Counted from the first letter of the stretch, positions 37,348 through 46,058 are shown. The stretch: DNA of 64,000 bases from DATBVX01 sp963724625 (GCA_963724625.1 CAVRVO010000001.1:262407-326406); one strand, 5' to 3'. Made by a program: numbers and translations. The notes: generated by a model from the sequence alone, not told the origin.

Positions 37348-38856
37348 ATGACTACTCCGAGCAAGGGAATGCTCGACCTGCAGCGCCTTCGGACACGGCG
37401 CTTCCTGATCATTGCCGCGATTGTCACGGCCATTTGCATTTCGTTCATCGCGATCTCACGTCACGCATTTCTCCTGCGTCATCACAAGGATCTGGTCGAG
37501 AAGCGTCTGTCACGCCTGCTCGGATTCGCCGTCGTGGTCGACGGTCCGATCGCGCTGCGAGTTCTACCTTGGCCGTGGGTCGACCTGAAGGACGTCCATG
37601 TGCGTACGGCCGATGGTGACTCGAAATTGGAGGCACTCAATGCGAAGGAGGTGAGCGTACGGCTCGACTTGGTGCCTTTGCTCTCCGGCAAGTGGTCGAT
37701 TCGTCGGCTCAAAGTGACGGACGCGGAGCTCTGCGTGTCGTTGCGGCGAGACTCGCCGTGTGATTGGCGTCGTGCGCTTGAGGCCATTGATGAGGTGCCG
37801 ACCCTGGACCAGGTTACGGTTCGACGACTGAAGGTCTCGTGTCGCGGCGGCTTCTGCGGAAAGACACTTGTTCAGAAGGTTGGACTGATTACCGCGAGCC
37901 TCCCCGCACATGGAGCGACGAAGGTCTCGATATACGCGGAGAACAGTCGCGAACCACTGGCTGAACTTTCAGGTGGCACATGGAGCGATTTCCGCGCAAA
38001 TCGCCCATGGCGTACCAAAGCCACCCTGCAGTTGAAGGGCATGCACTTGACGATGGCAGGCACCATTCGTGAGCCAAGGAAATTGCGCGGCGCGGACCTC
38101 AACGTGGATGGCCGGGCGCAGCTGGGTCGCTGGCACGGTGTCTCGCTGGGGGAGCCACGTATTCGCGGACACCTGGTGGAGGGCAAGGACGGCTACCAAC
38201 TCGACGTCGACCGCAGCGAGTGGGGTACGGGGAAAATAATTGGCAGGGTGAAAGCCGAGCGAAGCAACGATGGACCGCAGATCGATGGAACCGTGGCGGT
38301 GAAGGGCATGGATCTCGATCCCTGGATGGATAAGCCAACGGAAGGGCAGGCCTCCGGGGGCTATGGCGATGCCACCGCAACGTTTACTACGAATGGGAAT
38401 ACCGTCGATGAGTGGCTTGATCACCTGCAGGGCTCGGTGCGCTTCGATGCGGGGCCCGCCGAGTTGCCGATCGATCAGGTGGAACGCTGGTCGAAGGGGC
38501 TGCTGAAGTTTGTATTCTCGCTGCCGGCCGAAGGTGCGATGACTCACATTCACTGCATGGGCGGGCAATTCAATCTGCGTGACGGGCGCGCGAGTACTAG
38601 CGACCTGAGAATCGACACGGAGACGACGCGAATGCGCGGTATGGGTTCTCTGTACTTGCCCAAGGGAGAGATGGACCTGCTCATCAAACCGACTCTCAAG
38701 CACGGGCCGCTCAAGGACGCGCCGCTGATACAGGTCTCCGGCGACATTGAGCAACCAGTGGCGCGTCTCGCGGGCGAAGAAGCCAAGACCGAGTCAAAGG
38801 TTGTCTTCGCACAACTACCGGACAAGCCCGCAGATGCCGAAAACCCCTGCCGCTGA
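37348..38856 (+). CDS. AsmA family protein
   Basis: The 502-residue protein has one N-terminal membrane segment (FLIIAAIVTAICISFIAI), the AsmA N-terminal region (LLGFAVVVDGPIALRVLPWPW), and a C-terminal AsmA_2-type repeat (RDGRASTSDLRIDTETTRMRG). AsmA-like proteins are inner-membrane-anchored and periplasmic, and relatives are implicated in outer-membrane lipid transport. The start ATG at 37348 lies shortly before the membrane anchor. The gene stands alone between two tRNA loci. Confidence 0.85.
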   Translation: MTTPSKGMLDLQRLRTRRFLIIAAIVTAICISFIAISRHAFLLRHHKDLVEKRLSRLLGFAVVVDGPIALRVLPWPWVDLKDVHVRTADGDSKLEALNAKEVSVRLDLVPLLSGKWSIRRLKVTDAELCVSLRRDSPCDWRRALEAIDEVPTLDQVTVRRLKVSCRGGFCGKTLVQKVGLITASLPAHGATKVSIYAENSREPLAELSGGTWSDFRANRPWRTKATLQLKGMHLTMAGTIREPRKLRGADLNVDGRAQLGRWHGVSLGEPRIRGHLVEGKDGYQLDVDRSEWGTGKIIGRVKAERSNDGPQIDGTVAVKGMDLDPWMDKPTEGQASGGYGDATATFTTNGNTVDEWLDHLQGSVRFDAGPAELPIDQVERWSKGLLKFVFSLPAEGAMTHIHCMGGQFNLRDGRASTSDLRIDTETTRMRGMGSLYLPKGEMDLLIKPTLKHGPLKDAPLIQVSGDIEQPVARLAGEEAKTESKVVFAQLPDKPADAENPCR

Positions 38857-38885
38857 AGGCGATCGGTGCGGCAAAAGCCGGGTGC

Positions 38886-38916
38886 TTGCACTCACGCGGG
38901 CGTGTTCCGGTAGAAT
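38886..38916 (+). promoter_or_regulatory. Probable promoter of tRNA-Lys
   Basis: TTGCAC at 38886-38891 and TAGAAT at 38911-38916 are separated by 19 bases, slightly long. They are followed by a GC-rich stretch resembling a discriminator, 30 bases before the tRNA. Confidence 0.4.
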
Positions 38917-38946
38917 GCGCGCCCTCGCGATAGATCCCGCCGAGAC

Positions 38947-39022
38947 GGGCCATTAGCTCAATTGGTAGAGCAGCGGACTCTTAATCCGTTGGTTATAGGT
39001 TCGAGTCCTATATGGCCCACCA
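38947..39022 (+). tRNA. tRNA-Lys (CTT), integration site of the element
   Basis: A 76-base cloverleaf with acceptor GGGCCAT/ATGGCCC, anticodon loop CTCTTAA giving CTT, T-loop TTCGAGT and encoded CCA. The 3' part, from the anticodon stem to the CCA end, is repeated exactly at 53460-53507. The functional gene is therefore kept at the left end of the integrated element. Confidence 0.97.
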
Positions 39023-39023
39023 A
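38976..39023 (+). repeat. attL: 48-bp direct repeat in tRNA-Lys
   Basis: The segment from the G at 38976 to 39023 is identical to 53460-53507; the flanking bases differ on both sides. It spans the tRNA anticodon stem, variable and T arms and CCA end, a usual attachment core for tyrosine integrases. The integrase gene lies 190 bases inward. Confidence 0.92.
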
Positions 39024-39214
39024 CAAAAACAATAAGTTGGGCCATCATCACTCACTGAGACCCCCTCAAAGTTGCAGTTGGAGTTGCACTCTCTCGAAAA
39101 TGGGATGCACTATTGCGTTTGCGTGCGAATGGTTACGCGAGAAATGGAGCGGCACCGGCCAGCGTAGAAGCGCCGACCGATGCCTGACCACCACCAGCAA
39201 TCGAGGTGCTGACA
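39024..39214. other. Left-end integrase control region
   Basis: No gene is seen between attL and the integrase. It contains TTGCAGTTGGAGTTGCA at 39072-39088, which recurs in the same orientation inside the right end (53339-53355). Such repeats flanking the core are typical of integrase arm-type or accessory-factor sites; the assignment is inference. Confidence 0.5.
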
Positions 39215-40312
39215 ATGGCTACCAAAAAGTTTAGCGCGATCTACGAGAGGCAGAACGGCGACGGTACGAGCAGCTACTTGGCGATGGTGAGAATCGCGCG
39301 CTTCCGTCCAGTATCGAAATCATTCAACGAAGCCGAATTTGGCAGCCGCAGGGAAGCGAAGCAGGCGGCGCACGACTGGAAGCAGCAGCTTGAGAAGACG
39401 CTGCGCGAGCAGCGCGCGCGCGGTGGCGTGCATCGCGACGTGGCGACGCTCACGCTGCGCGAGCTGATCGACCGGTACCTCCAAGATCCGAAAACGCAAG
39501 CGCTCGCGACCTACGATGGCGTGCAGATGCAGCTCGCATGGTGGGTCAACAGGCTTGGCTCGGAGCGCGCGCTCGGGTGCGTGAGCCCGCTGCTGATCCT
39601 CGAAGGGCGGCGTGCGCTGCTCGATCAGGGACGCGGAGCAGCCACCGCGAATCGTTACCTCGCCGCGATGCGTTCCGTCGTGAACTGGGCGCGAGCGTGC
39701 GGTTTACTGCCGCCGAGCGTGGTGTGGCCGCCGCGCATGCTGCTCACAGAGCCCAAGCACCGCGAGCGATTTCTGAGCGATGACGAACTCGCGAGTGTGC
39801 TGAAGGCAGCGCGTGCGCATTCGCCGCTCATGCATGCGGCCGTGATGTTTGCGGTTGGTGTTGGTTGCAGACAAGGCGAACAATTGCGCACGCGATGGGG
39901 CGACATCGACAGTGGTAACGGAACCGTCGCAGTTCACGTGTCGAAGACGCAAACATCGCGGCGCGCGCATCTGCCGCTAGCCGTGATCGAAGCGCTCGAT
40001 GAACTGCGTAACGGCGTCGCGATGATGCCGAAGCGGTTCGTGTTCGCGCATGACGATGGCTCGGCGCTGAACAACTTCGAGCTGATCTACCGGTGGCGGC
40101 GCGTGCGCAAGGCGGCAGGACTGCCGACGCTGCGCTGGCACGACCTGCGACACGCGAGCGCCAGCTTCTTGATTCAGGGCGGCTCGACGCTCGCCGAAGT
40201 GGCGGCGCAGTTGGGCCACAAGTCGATCGTGACATCGAAGCGCTACGCGCACCTCGTGCCCGGCGCGAAGCCCACCGGAGCCGACAAGCTCAACGAAAAG
40301 CTTCGCGGTTGA
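39215..40312 (+). CDS. Tyrosine recombinase (site-specific integrase)
   Basis: The 365-residue protein integrates and excises the element at tRNA-Lys. It has an N-terminal arm-binding region, a core-binding SAM-like domain, and a catalytic domain with the first Arg in GCRQGEQLRTRWGDID, HDLRHASASF, and GHKSIVTSKRYAHL with the nucleophilic Tyr. ATG 39215 is chosen over the GTG at 39206 because GAGGT at 39203-39207 lies 7 bases upstream. It is transcribed inward, away from attL. Confidence 0.93.
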   Translation: MATKKFSAIYERQNGDGTSSYLAMVRIARFRPVSKSFNEAEFGSRREAKQAAHDWKQQLEKTLREQRARGGVHRDVATLTLRELIDRYLQDPKTQALATYDGVQMQLAWWVNRLGSERALGCVSPLLILEGRRALLDQGRGAATANRYLAAMRSVVNWARACGLLPPSVVWPPRMLLTEPKHRERFLSDDELASVLKAARAHSPLMHAAVMFAVGVGCRQGEQLRTRWGDIDSGNGTVAVHVSKTQTSRRAHLPLAVIEALDELRNGVAMMPKRFVFAHDDGSALNNFELIYRWRRVRKAAGLPTLRWHDLRHASASFLIQGGSTLAEVAAQLGHKSIVTSKRYAHLVPGAKPTGADKLNEKLRG

Positions 40313-40836
40313 CGACTGTGGGGAACAAGAACGCGGCGCCGCTCGTCGAGTTTCTCACGCTGCCTGACCGCGTTCGCGGCGAACTGTGGCCGTGGATCGT
40401 TGCGGTCCACGCATTCGATCACGGTGACGCATCCTTGCTGGAAAAGTTGACGCGCACAAGGCCAGCGCCAGACGAAATGCGACCGGTACTCGCTGACATC
40501 ATTGCTGGCGCAAGAAGGCCAGATCAGCGCTCGACCAGTCGTGAGAAGATCCCGGCGCGCGAGCGCCTACCGTATGCCGCTTCCGTCTCATGCGTCATCG
40601 AACTGATCGATGTGATGAGATTCCGTGCGATCAACGACCCGTCCGATGGATTGAAGCCGGGCATCACGAGCATTGCGGCACGCAAGGGAGTTGAGCCGCT
40701 GCAAGTCTCCGACTGGCTGATCGAGGAACGCAGGCAAGTGATCGCAGAGGCGGCTAGGGACTGTAGTGTCAGCGAGGCAACGATCCGGAACCTGCTGCGT
40801 GAATTCCGTGCCGCAGTGAAAGAATGGCTCGTGTAA
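40309..40836 (+). CDS. Hypothetical protein, possible helix-turn-helix
   Basis: I do not recognise this protein (about 172-175 residues). It starts at TTG 40309, overlapping the integrase stop, or at GTG 40318, so it is likely cotranslated with the integrase. The C-terminal segment (EAARDCSVSEATIRNLLREF) has helix-turn-helix character, and an earlier region (ITSIAARKGVEPLQVSDWL) also resembles a DNA-binding helix pair. An accessory recombination or control role is only a guess. Confidence 0.6.
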   Translation: MTTVGNKNAAPLVEFLTLPDRVRGELWPWIVAVHAFDHGDASLLEKLTRTRPAPDEMRPVLADIIAGARRPDQRSTSREKIPARERLPYAASVSCVIELIDVMRFRAINDPSDGLKPGITSIAARKGVEPLQVSDWLIEERRQVIAEAARDCSVSEATIRNLLREFRAAVKEWLV

Positions 40837-40929
40837 CGTCGGGCGCCTCACGCTACACGGGCCGATTCGACGACCACCGACATAAACTCATAGGCTCGCG
40901 CGCAGTCAACTCGAAAGAGGCTGCGCTCG

Positions 40930-41241
40930 ATGCCCCGCAAACTCTCCAGCCGCACACGCATCGCGCCGACTGCGGCCGTCGGCTCTAATGTTCCGCATTC
41001 GTGGCCAGTGTCGTTATGGCCCACGAGCGTTCACCCTTGCGACCCACAGAAAGCCAAATGGCTGGTGCGCTCCCATGAGCGCGAGCTACTGCAAGCCGGT
41101 GCGCTCGCCAGAATTGGGCGGGAGCGCGTCATCTTCGGCACAGCCTATGTTCGATGGATGACGAAACAAGCGAAACGGGTCGTCGGCTTCGAAATCGCAC
41201 CGAATCGCCGCGCTGAAGCTGCTCCGGAGCCAGGGCCGTAA
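40930..41241 (+). CDS. Small putative DNA-binding protein, excisionase/AlpA-like
   Basis: The 103-residue basic protein has LLQAGALARIGRERVIFGTA followed by YVRWMTKQAK. This spacing resembles the winged-helix end of AlpA/excisionase proteins, which read a short helix, a beta-turn with paired arginines, then a WL-type helix. Its place next to the integrase fits a recombination directionality factor. The match is by pattern only. The stop TAA overlaps the next ATG. Confidence 0.5.
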   Translation: MPRKLSSRTRIAPTAAVGSNVPHSWPVSLWPTSVHPCDPQKAKWLVRSHERELLQAGALARIGRERVIFGTAYVRWMTKQAKRVVGFEIAPNRRAEAAPEPGP

Positions 41242-41516
41242 TGCGCGCGCGAGGCGCCGCGCCGCGAGGTGGCTCTCGCGGGCACGGCAAGATCAAGGTC
41301 GGGAACGCCAATATCGTACTACTGCACCTGCCGTCGCGCACGCGCAGCTGTGCCAGCTGCGGTGAGCGGCTCGCAAAACACGCACCGCCACGCCATCGCT
41401 ACTGTCGGCAGTGCTGGAGCTACTCCATCGTCGCGCGAGTCGTGACCGAGCACGAGGCCGTGCAGGCCGAACTCGCGTTACGCAGTGGAGGGCCGGGCCG
41501 AAGGTGGAAACAGTGA
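41241..41516 (+). CDS. Small zinc-ribbon protein
   Basis: This 91-residue basic protein has CASCGERLAK and CRQCWSY, a CxxC-x14-CxxC pattern typical of a zinc ribbon. Family unknown. The start overlaps the previous stop (TAATG), and another small cysteine-rich gene follows 17 bases later, so they are probably one operon. It may bind nucleic acid or act in replication of the element. Confidence 0.6.
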   Translation: MRARGAAPRGGSRGHGKIKVGNANIVLLHLPSRTRSCASCGERLAKHAPPRHRYCRQCWSYSIVARVVTEHEAVQAELALRSGGPGRRWKQ

Positions 41517-41533
41517 ACATTGAGGAGTGCTAA

Positions 41534-41875
41534 ATGGACTCCGTCTTCGTCGAACTGGTCGGCGCTGGTATCCACGCACCCTTCGATTGCCAGCTCTGCG
41601 GCGGCCACTGCGAGGGGCCAATCGTCTGCGAAGTTCTCGAAGGCTGGTACAAGGGCTTCGCGATCTGCACGCCGTGCCTAATGGAACGCGACTTCAACGC
41701 GAAGCTGCGCGCGCAAGCACGCGAAGCGGTGCGAGCGGGAAACTTGGCGAAGGCGCTCCGATTGTACCAACTGGTTGGCCGGTTGGTCGTGCCGAGTCAC
41801 GAAGAATTCATCCACGCGAGCGAGCAATTGGCGGAGTTCCACGCGCTCGCGGCGAGCATCACAGCTGTACCATGA
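41534..41875 (+). CDS. Small cysteine-rich protein of unknown function
   Basis: The 113-residue product has CQLCGGHCEG and CTPCLMERD, a likely zinc site, followed by a helical region rich in alanine and leucine. GAGGAG at 41522-41527 gives a strong ribosome binding site for the ATG at 41534. It precedes the RepA-like gene by 7 bases. No family recognised. Confidence 0.6.
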   Translation: MDSVFVELVGAGIHAPFDCQLCGGHCEGPIVCEVLEGWYKGFAICTPCLMERDFNAKLRAQAREAVRAGNLAKALRLYQLVGRLVVPSHEEFIHASEQLAEFHALAASITAVP

Positions 41876-41882
41876 CCGGCAC

Positions 41883-43079
41883 ATGAGCGCTGAGCCGCTG
41901 CCCGACGACGTCGATCTGGAGAACGCGCATCGCGCCGCGCACGGGAGACCGCCTCTGTCAGCTGCCGAGATCGCACAGCTGACACCAGACGCAGATGCGC
42001 AACCGGCGTCTGCGACGACGCCGATTCTGCGCCTGGCGAGCAGTGTCACGCCTCGTGAGCTAGAACCGCTCTGGCCCGGCGTTCTCTGGATCGGCAAGCC
42101 GACCCTCTTCGCTGGCGATCCTGGGCTTGGAAAGTCGATTGCGGCGATCGACTGCGTGGCGCGAGCGACCCGTGGCACGCCTTGGCCTTGCGAGAGCGCG
42201 GAGCGCGAGCCGGTCGATGCGCTGATGATGACTGCCGAAGACGACATCGAGGACACTGTCGTGCCTCGGCTGATTGCGGCGGGCGCCGACCTTGCGCGCA
42301 TCTCATTTCTCACCGGCGTACGTGAGACCGACGACGATGGCGCATCGCGCGAGCGAATGCTGCTGCTCGACGAACACCTCGACGTGCTGCGGCAGTCCGT
42401 CCAAGACCGGCAGCGCATCACCAAGCTGATCGTCGTCGATCCGCTGAGTGCCTTTCTGGGCAAGACCGACAGTCACAACAACGCCGAAACTCGCGGTCTG
42501 CTCGCTGGTCTGGGCCGCATCGCGACCGAACTGCGCTTCGCGCTGCTCGCCATCACGCACCTGAACAAGGCGAGCGGCGCCAACGCGCTGTACAGGGTCA
42601 CCGGCAGCCTCGCGTTCGTCGCCGCCGCCCGAGCCGTGTTCGCCATCGCACGCGATCCGGAGGACGCGAGCCGTCGTTTGATGCTGCCGGTCAAGTGCAA
42701 TCTGGCGCCGGATTCGTATGGCTTCAGTTACAGCGTCAGCGTTGCCGATAACGATGCGCCGCACGTACGCTGGGGCGATACGCGCGTCACCCGCGCAATC
42801 GAAGAGGTGCTCACCCAAGCCCCGAGTCCGCGCGAACAGGCCGTCATCGAGCGCAGCAACGACGTCGCCTCCTGGCTGCGCGAACAGCTGGCCGCAGAGC
42901 CGCAACCGGCGGCGTCCATGTGGAACGGGGCCGCGCAACGCGGGTTCTCGCGCCGCGACGTCGAACGGACGAAGCGCGCGCTCGGCGTCACCGCCGAACC
43001 CATGGGCTATCGCGGCGCATGGCATTGGCGCCTGCCGGAGGGGAGAACCGCGCCAGCTCAGACTTTCACAGATGGTTGA
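41883..43079 (+). CDS. RepA-like RecA-fold ATPase (AAA_25 type)
   Basis: The 398-residue protein resembles hexameric replicative helicases of the RSF1010 RepA type. It has a Walker A motif (GDPGLGKSIAAIDC), a Walker B-like hydrophobic strand ending in acidic residue (KLIVVDPLSAF), and the distal HLNKASGANALYRVTGSLAF segment with sensor residues. The C-terminal part has winged-helix character. The start is ATG 41883, after the previous stop. Downstream lies 0.57 kb without genes but with repeated TGTGAGAG motifs. It probably supports replication of an excised circular form (inference). Confidence 0.8.
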   Translation: MSAEPLPDDVDLENAHRAAHGRPPLSAAEIAQLTPDADAQPASATTPILRLASSVTPRELEPLWPGVLWIGKPTLFAGDPGLGKSIAAIDCVARATRGTPWPCESAEREPVDALMMTAEDDIEDTVVPRLIAAGADLARISFLTGVRETDDDGASRERMLLLDEHLDVLRQSVQDRQRITKLIVVDPLSAFLGKTDSHNNAETRGLLAGLGRIATELRFALLAITHLNKASGANALYRVTGSLAFVAAARAVFAIARDPEDASRRLMLPVKCNLAPDSYGFSYSVSVADNDAPHVRWGDTRVTRAIEEVLTQAPSPREQAVIERSNDVASWLREQLAAEPQPAASMWNGAAQRGFSRRDVERTKRALGVTAEPMGYRGAWHWRLPEGRTAPAQTFTDG

Positions 43080-43646
43080 CTCTAAAAATGCGTACATCTC
43101 TGTGCAAGTGTGGCAAGTCTGGGACGTCAGGCTCTCACAGATTCACACACTCTCTCTCAGAGTATTCATGTTTGTGAGAGTCGCGCGCGCGTGTGAGCAA
43201 GTCTGTCCGAGCCGGTACGAACAGACACTTCAGACCGTTCGCACTCCGCAGACACCGGTCGAGTGTGAGAGAGCTATGCGCTCTATCATTTCTCATCACC
43301 TGAAAAACCAAGGACAGCGCGCTCGCTGGCGTCGGTGCATGCTCTTCAACGGCTTAACTGCAACTTCAACTGCGACTGTCGGCGGTCGATCGTGCTCGTT
43401 TCTCTGAATTTCGGCTCAAACCTGCGCAAAGTGCTGTCGCGGCCAACAGATTACGAATCTGATTGCCGCTATTGGCAGGAGCGCCGCGCCCGTGCCGCTT
43501 ACGATGTACTCACCAATATCTCGATGCGCGTATCAGCCCGCGCCGCGTAACGAGCCTGTCCTGGCGCCTGGCGAAGAGCAACGGTGAGCGATGGTGTCCA
43601 CCTTTGGATTCCCTAGAACGATTACTGACCTGGAGGAGGACTACCA
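43080..43646. other. Non-coding stretch with TGTGAGAG repeats
   Basis: No convincing gene in 567 bases. TGTGAGAG occurs at 43173-43180 and 43264-43271, its complement CTCTCACA at 43132-43139, and a variant TGTGAGCA at 43192-43199. It lies directly after the RepA-like gene. An iteron-like replication origin is possible but unproven. Short open frames here (for example 43335-43550) lack ribosome binding sites and family resemblance. Confidence 0.4.
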
Positions 43647-44153
43647 GTGAACGCTAGACGCCCTCGGCCTAGGACATCGGCTAAGACGAGTCCCCGCCGG
43701 ATCTCGGCCGTTTTACGTGCGACGCGAGCGCTGGAAATGCGTGCGGGCGGTGTGTCTTTCGGGCGAATCGCGTCCGTTTTGGGGTTTGCCGGACGCCAGG
43801 GCGCATATGATGCTTGCCGACGAGCGTTGGATGCCACGCTGACCGAGCCCGCTGCACACGTTCGCACCTTGGACCTAAGGCGTCTGGACGCATTGTTCAA
43901 GGCTGCCTACGTGAAAGCCATTCACGGGGACCTGCACGCGATCATTGTGTGCCTCCGCGTTATCGAGCGGCGCGCGCGATTGTTGGGTCTCGACGCACCG
44001 ACTAAGCACGACGTCACGGCAGGCGCGCCCTGTGGCGTTCTGGTCGTACCTGGACCCATGCCCTTGGACGCTTGGTGCCAAGAGGCTCGCGCTCAGCAAG
44101 ACGCACTTGCCGAAAAAGAGAGTGAACTGCTTGGACCTAACAAGCCGAGTTGA
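43647..44153 (+). CDS. Terminase-small-subunit-like / phage HTH protein
   Basis: The 168-residue basic protein starts at GTG 43647 with a strong GGAGGAGG 8 bases upstream. An N-terminal helix-turn-helix (MRAGGVSFGRIASVLGF) is followed by LRRLDALFKAAYVKAIHGDLHA and RVIERRARLLGLDAP. This second block is typical of small proteins from phages and satellites annotated as terminase small subunit or homeodomain-like. No large terminase or head genes follow. It could mark packaging hijack by a phage satellite, or be a relic. Confidence 0.6.
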   Translation: MNARRPRPRTSAKTSPRRISAVLRATRALEMRAGGVSFGRIASVLGFAGRQGAYDACRRALDATLTEPAAHVRTLDLRRLDALFKAAYVKAIHGDLHAIIVCLRVIERRARLLGLDAPTKHDVTAGAPCGVLVVPGPMPLDAWCQEARAQQDALAEKESELLGPNKPS

Positions 44154-44302
44154 TACTCGTACGGGTTCGGACGCACAGGAGATGGAAGAACTGCGATCAC
44201 GAAACATCCCAGATCAAACATATGCTGACGTACGCGCGCTTTCACTTGGCCACGGTCATTTGCCGGCGCTTCGCGCCCGGTTGGCGTAGCGACTGCACCC
44301 AA

Positions 44303-44560
44303 ATGACAAGTAATAGTCGTGACCTCGATCGATCGCTCCCCGAGCTAATCGCGAACTCGGGTGCGCTGGACATTGCAGAAGCTCTAGCGGAAGGTCGGCT
44401 CGACGAACTACTCACTGAGGGTCCGCTGCGAGACGTCCCTTTTTTCGGCACCCCGATAAAGCTTTGGAAGGTTGGACCGCAAGTCCGCGATTGGCTCTTC
44501 GCTAAAAAGGTTGGTCGTTTCCTTCGTCCGTTTACCGAGATGCCTGGGCGGCGTGAGGGG
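44303..44560 (+). pseudogene. 5' remnant of an unknown gene
   Basis: From ATG 44303 about 80 residues read coherently: LPELIANSGALDIAEALAEG, LLTEGPLRDVPFFGTPIKLW and VRDWLFAKKVGRFLRPF. These resemble the N terminus of a family of helical bacterial proteins with a DVPxFGT block that I cannot name. After about 44550 the frame continues to 44989 but becomes arginine- and histidine-rich and is antisense to a better open frame. I read it as a truncated gene. Confidence 0.35.
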
Positions 44561-45070
44561 CTACGGCACCCTGATATTGCTTGTGCCGAACAACCAAATG
44601 ATGCCGACAGGTCCAGATATGCCTATTCGGAATTGCGGGATAACCGCCACCACGTCATTGTTCGCCGGCGCAATGTCGCCAGAAACGAAATCCAACAACA
44701 TTGTGCCTTCTCCTTGGCGCCCCTCTACCGTCAAGTATTTATCTGCGCCACGTATCACAAGGGCTCCCGACGGCGACAATGCATTGACGGCCCTGCTCGT
44801 ATCGAGGTCCTTCAGCGGGTCGAATTCCAGAATGAAGTCCGAGCCGAGGTCAAGACCATCCGCATTCTCGACATGCGTCCAAGTCGCGAGCTCGCACACG
44901 ATGCCGTTCGGTGCTTGGTCGTACTTTTTGAGCAATGCCAATTGCGGCCGCGCCGCTCCCTGTTGGCACCTAATGGCGAGAGGCGATGACTGGCCATCAC
45001 CGAATGCGAGCAGGTGACCGGGAGAAATGCTTGAAATTCGAGCGAGCGTTGAGCCCGGCGAAATGTTCAT
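44561..45070 (-). CDS. Hypothetical protein
   Basis: The 169-residue product starts at the ATG at 45070, preceded on its strand by GGGAGA about 6 bases upstream. It is balanced in composition with alternating hydrophobic and acidic segments (GSDFILEFDPLKDLD, GTMLLDFVSGDIAP) and a hydrophobic end (GPVGIIWLFGTSN). No family is recognised. It runs against the truncated plus-strand gene, which suggests a rearrangement at about 44550. Confidence 0.5.
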   Translation of the reverse strand: MNISPGSTLARISSISPGHLLAFGDGQSSPLAIRCQQGAARPQLALLKKYDQAPNGIVCELATWTHVENADGLDLGSDFILEFDPLKDLDTSRAVNALSPSGALVIRGADKYLTVEGRQGEGTMLLDFVSGDIAPANNDVVAVIPQFRIGISGPVGIIWLFGTSNIRVP

Positions 45071-45212
45071 CAGTGTTCTCCCGAAATCTCGACGCCCGAA
45101 CTGTAGCACCAGCGCTTCCGGCGGTCCCCGGCAATAGGCATAGCCGCTCATGGGCTCCGGTGCTTAAGCGCCATACGACATAACACATGCGGAACTAGCC
45201 GCCGGGAGTCTG

Positions 45213-45228
45213 TGTACGCTGCCGCACA
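45213..45228 (+). promoter_or_regulatory. TGTRCG-N4-CGYACA palindrome, site 1
   Basis: TGTACG-CTGC-CGCACA, a full match to the palindrome recurring in this element. A -10-like TATAAA follows at 45259-45264 and the 66-residue gene starts at 45288. Its centre is about 51 bases from the expected transcription start, one helical turn further than the usual Crp/Fnr activator position. Confidence 0.5.
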
Positions 45229-45287
45229 GACCAGTCCGGGTCCCGGAGCGAAAGCTTCTATAAACGAATCGTGCGACGGAACTCCTT

Positions 45288-45488
45288 ATGGCTAACAACA
45301 CTTTCACGCGCCCAAGCTGGGACCGCTTGGCCTCAGCGCGGCTCGGTTTAGATAGCTACCTTCAGGAGATGAACGAGTGGCTTCTCACAAAGGATGAGGC
45401 AGGCCAAAAAACAAGCGCCGCCGCTGACAATGTGGCTGGAAGATTGGAAGCCACAATCGAATGCATCCGCGCCGAGATCTCGAGCTGA
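45288..45488 (+). CDS. Small hypothetical protein, coupled to the next gene
   Basis: A 66-residue helical protein (SWDRLASARLGLDSYLQEMNE and VAGRLEATIECIRAEI). The stop TGA shares its A with the ATG of the next gene (TGATG), so the pair is translationally coupled. A regulator-type palindrome lies 60-75 bases upstream. Family unknown. Confidence 0.5.
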   Translation: MANNTFTRPSWDRLASARLGLDSYLQEMNEWLLTKDEAGQKTSAAADNVAGRLEATIECIRAEISS

Positions 45489-45847
45489 TGTTTGGCGGTC
45501 CCATGTCGCCGGCTTTCACACATGCATACACAAGCACGCTGCGAGACCAGCTGCAGCGGGCTAACCAGTGCCTTGGCAAGAGCCTCGCAGAGGACGACCA
45601 GAACCCCGGTTACAAAGCACGCCTGGAATTTGCAGAGTCGGCAGTGAAGGATGCACTGCGCCGAGTCGATGGCGGGGGCGATGCTAGGACAATTCTGACT
45701 TCACTCGATGGGATCTGGATCGGCGATCTGAATGCGGCGGCCGCACGGCATGTCGAAACCGCCAGGGTTCTGTGCCGCGCAATAGCAAGAAGGGCCTGGC
45801 CACCTCTTTTTGATCTCGGGGCCGTCGAAATTCCAAGCCTGCAATGA
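45488..45847 (+). CDS. Small hypothetical protein, paralogue of 50250-50558
   Basis: This 119-residue protein is predicted mostly helical. The region LRDQLQRANQCLGKSL through AESAVKDALRRVDGGGDARTI and HVETARVLCR aligns along its length with the product of 50250-50558 (HELQEADKHLSL, AQAAVRDALRWIDEHGDAAAA, HVDFARAMLR). The two are thus divergent paralogues in one element. Function unknown. The start at 45488 overlaps the previous stop; ATG 45503 is an alternative. Confidence 0.6.
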   Translation: MFGGPMSPAFTHAYTSTLRDQLQRANQCLGKSLAEDDQNPGYKARLEFAESAVKDALRRVDGGGDARTILTSLDGIWIGDLNAAAARHVETARVLCRAIARRAWPPLFDLGAVEIPSLQ

Positions 45848-46058
45848 ATTTCAGTTCGCCGAAATTGTCCGCTTGCTAAAGCAACGCGTGCCGGGACGGA
45901 GAGAAGGTGCTTCCCCGTTGCTCAGTGCTTCCACTGCCGAAGCAGCGTAACAAAGTGCTCCTGAAGCCAATACCTCGGGGCGTTGCGCGACTCGCTCACG
46001 TCCAAGATGAACCCTTCGTGTTCCAGCACCTTGATCTCTTCGGCTAGTGAGCGAAATC

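Noticed and set aside
43335..43550. 71-codon open frame after the RepA-like gene
   Set aside because: Cysteine/arginine-rich with no start signal; the region is better explained as non-coding.
44561..44989. Plus-strand coding extension of the gene starting at 44303
   Set aside because: After about 44550 its sequence loses hydrophobic patterning and becomes Arg/His-rich, while the minus strand reads as a balanced protein with a proper ribosome binding site.
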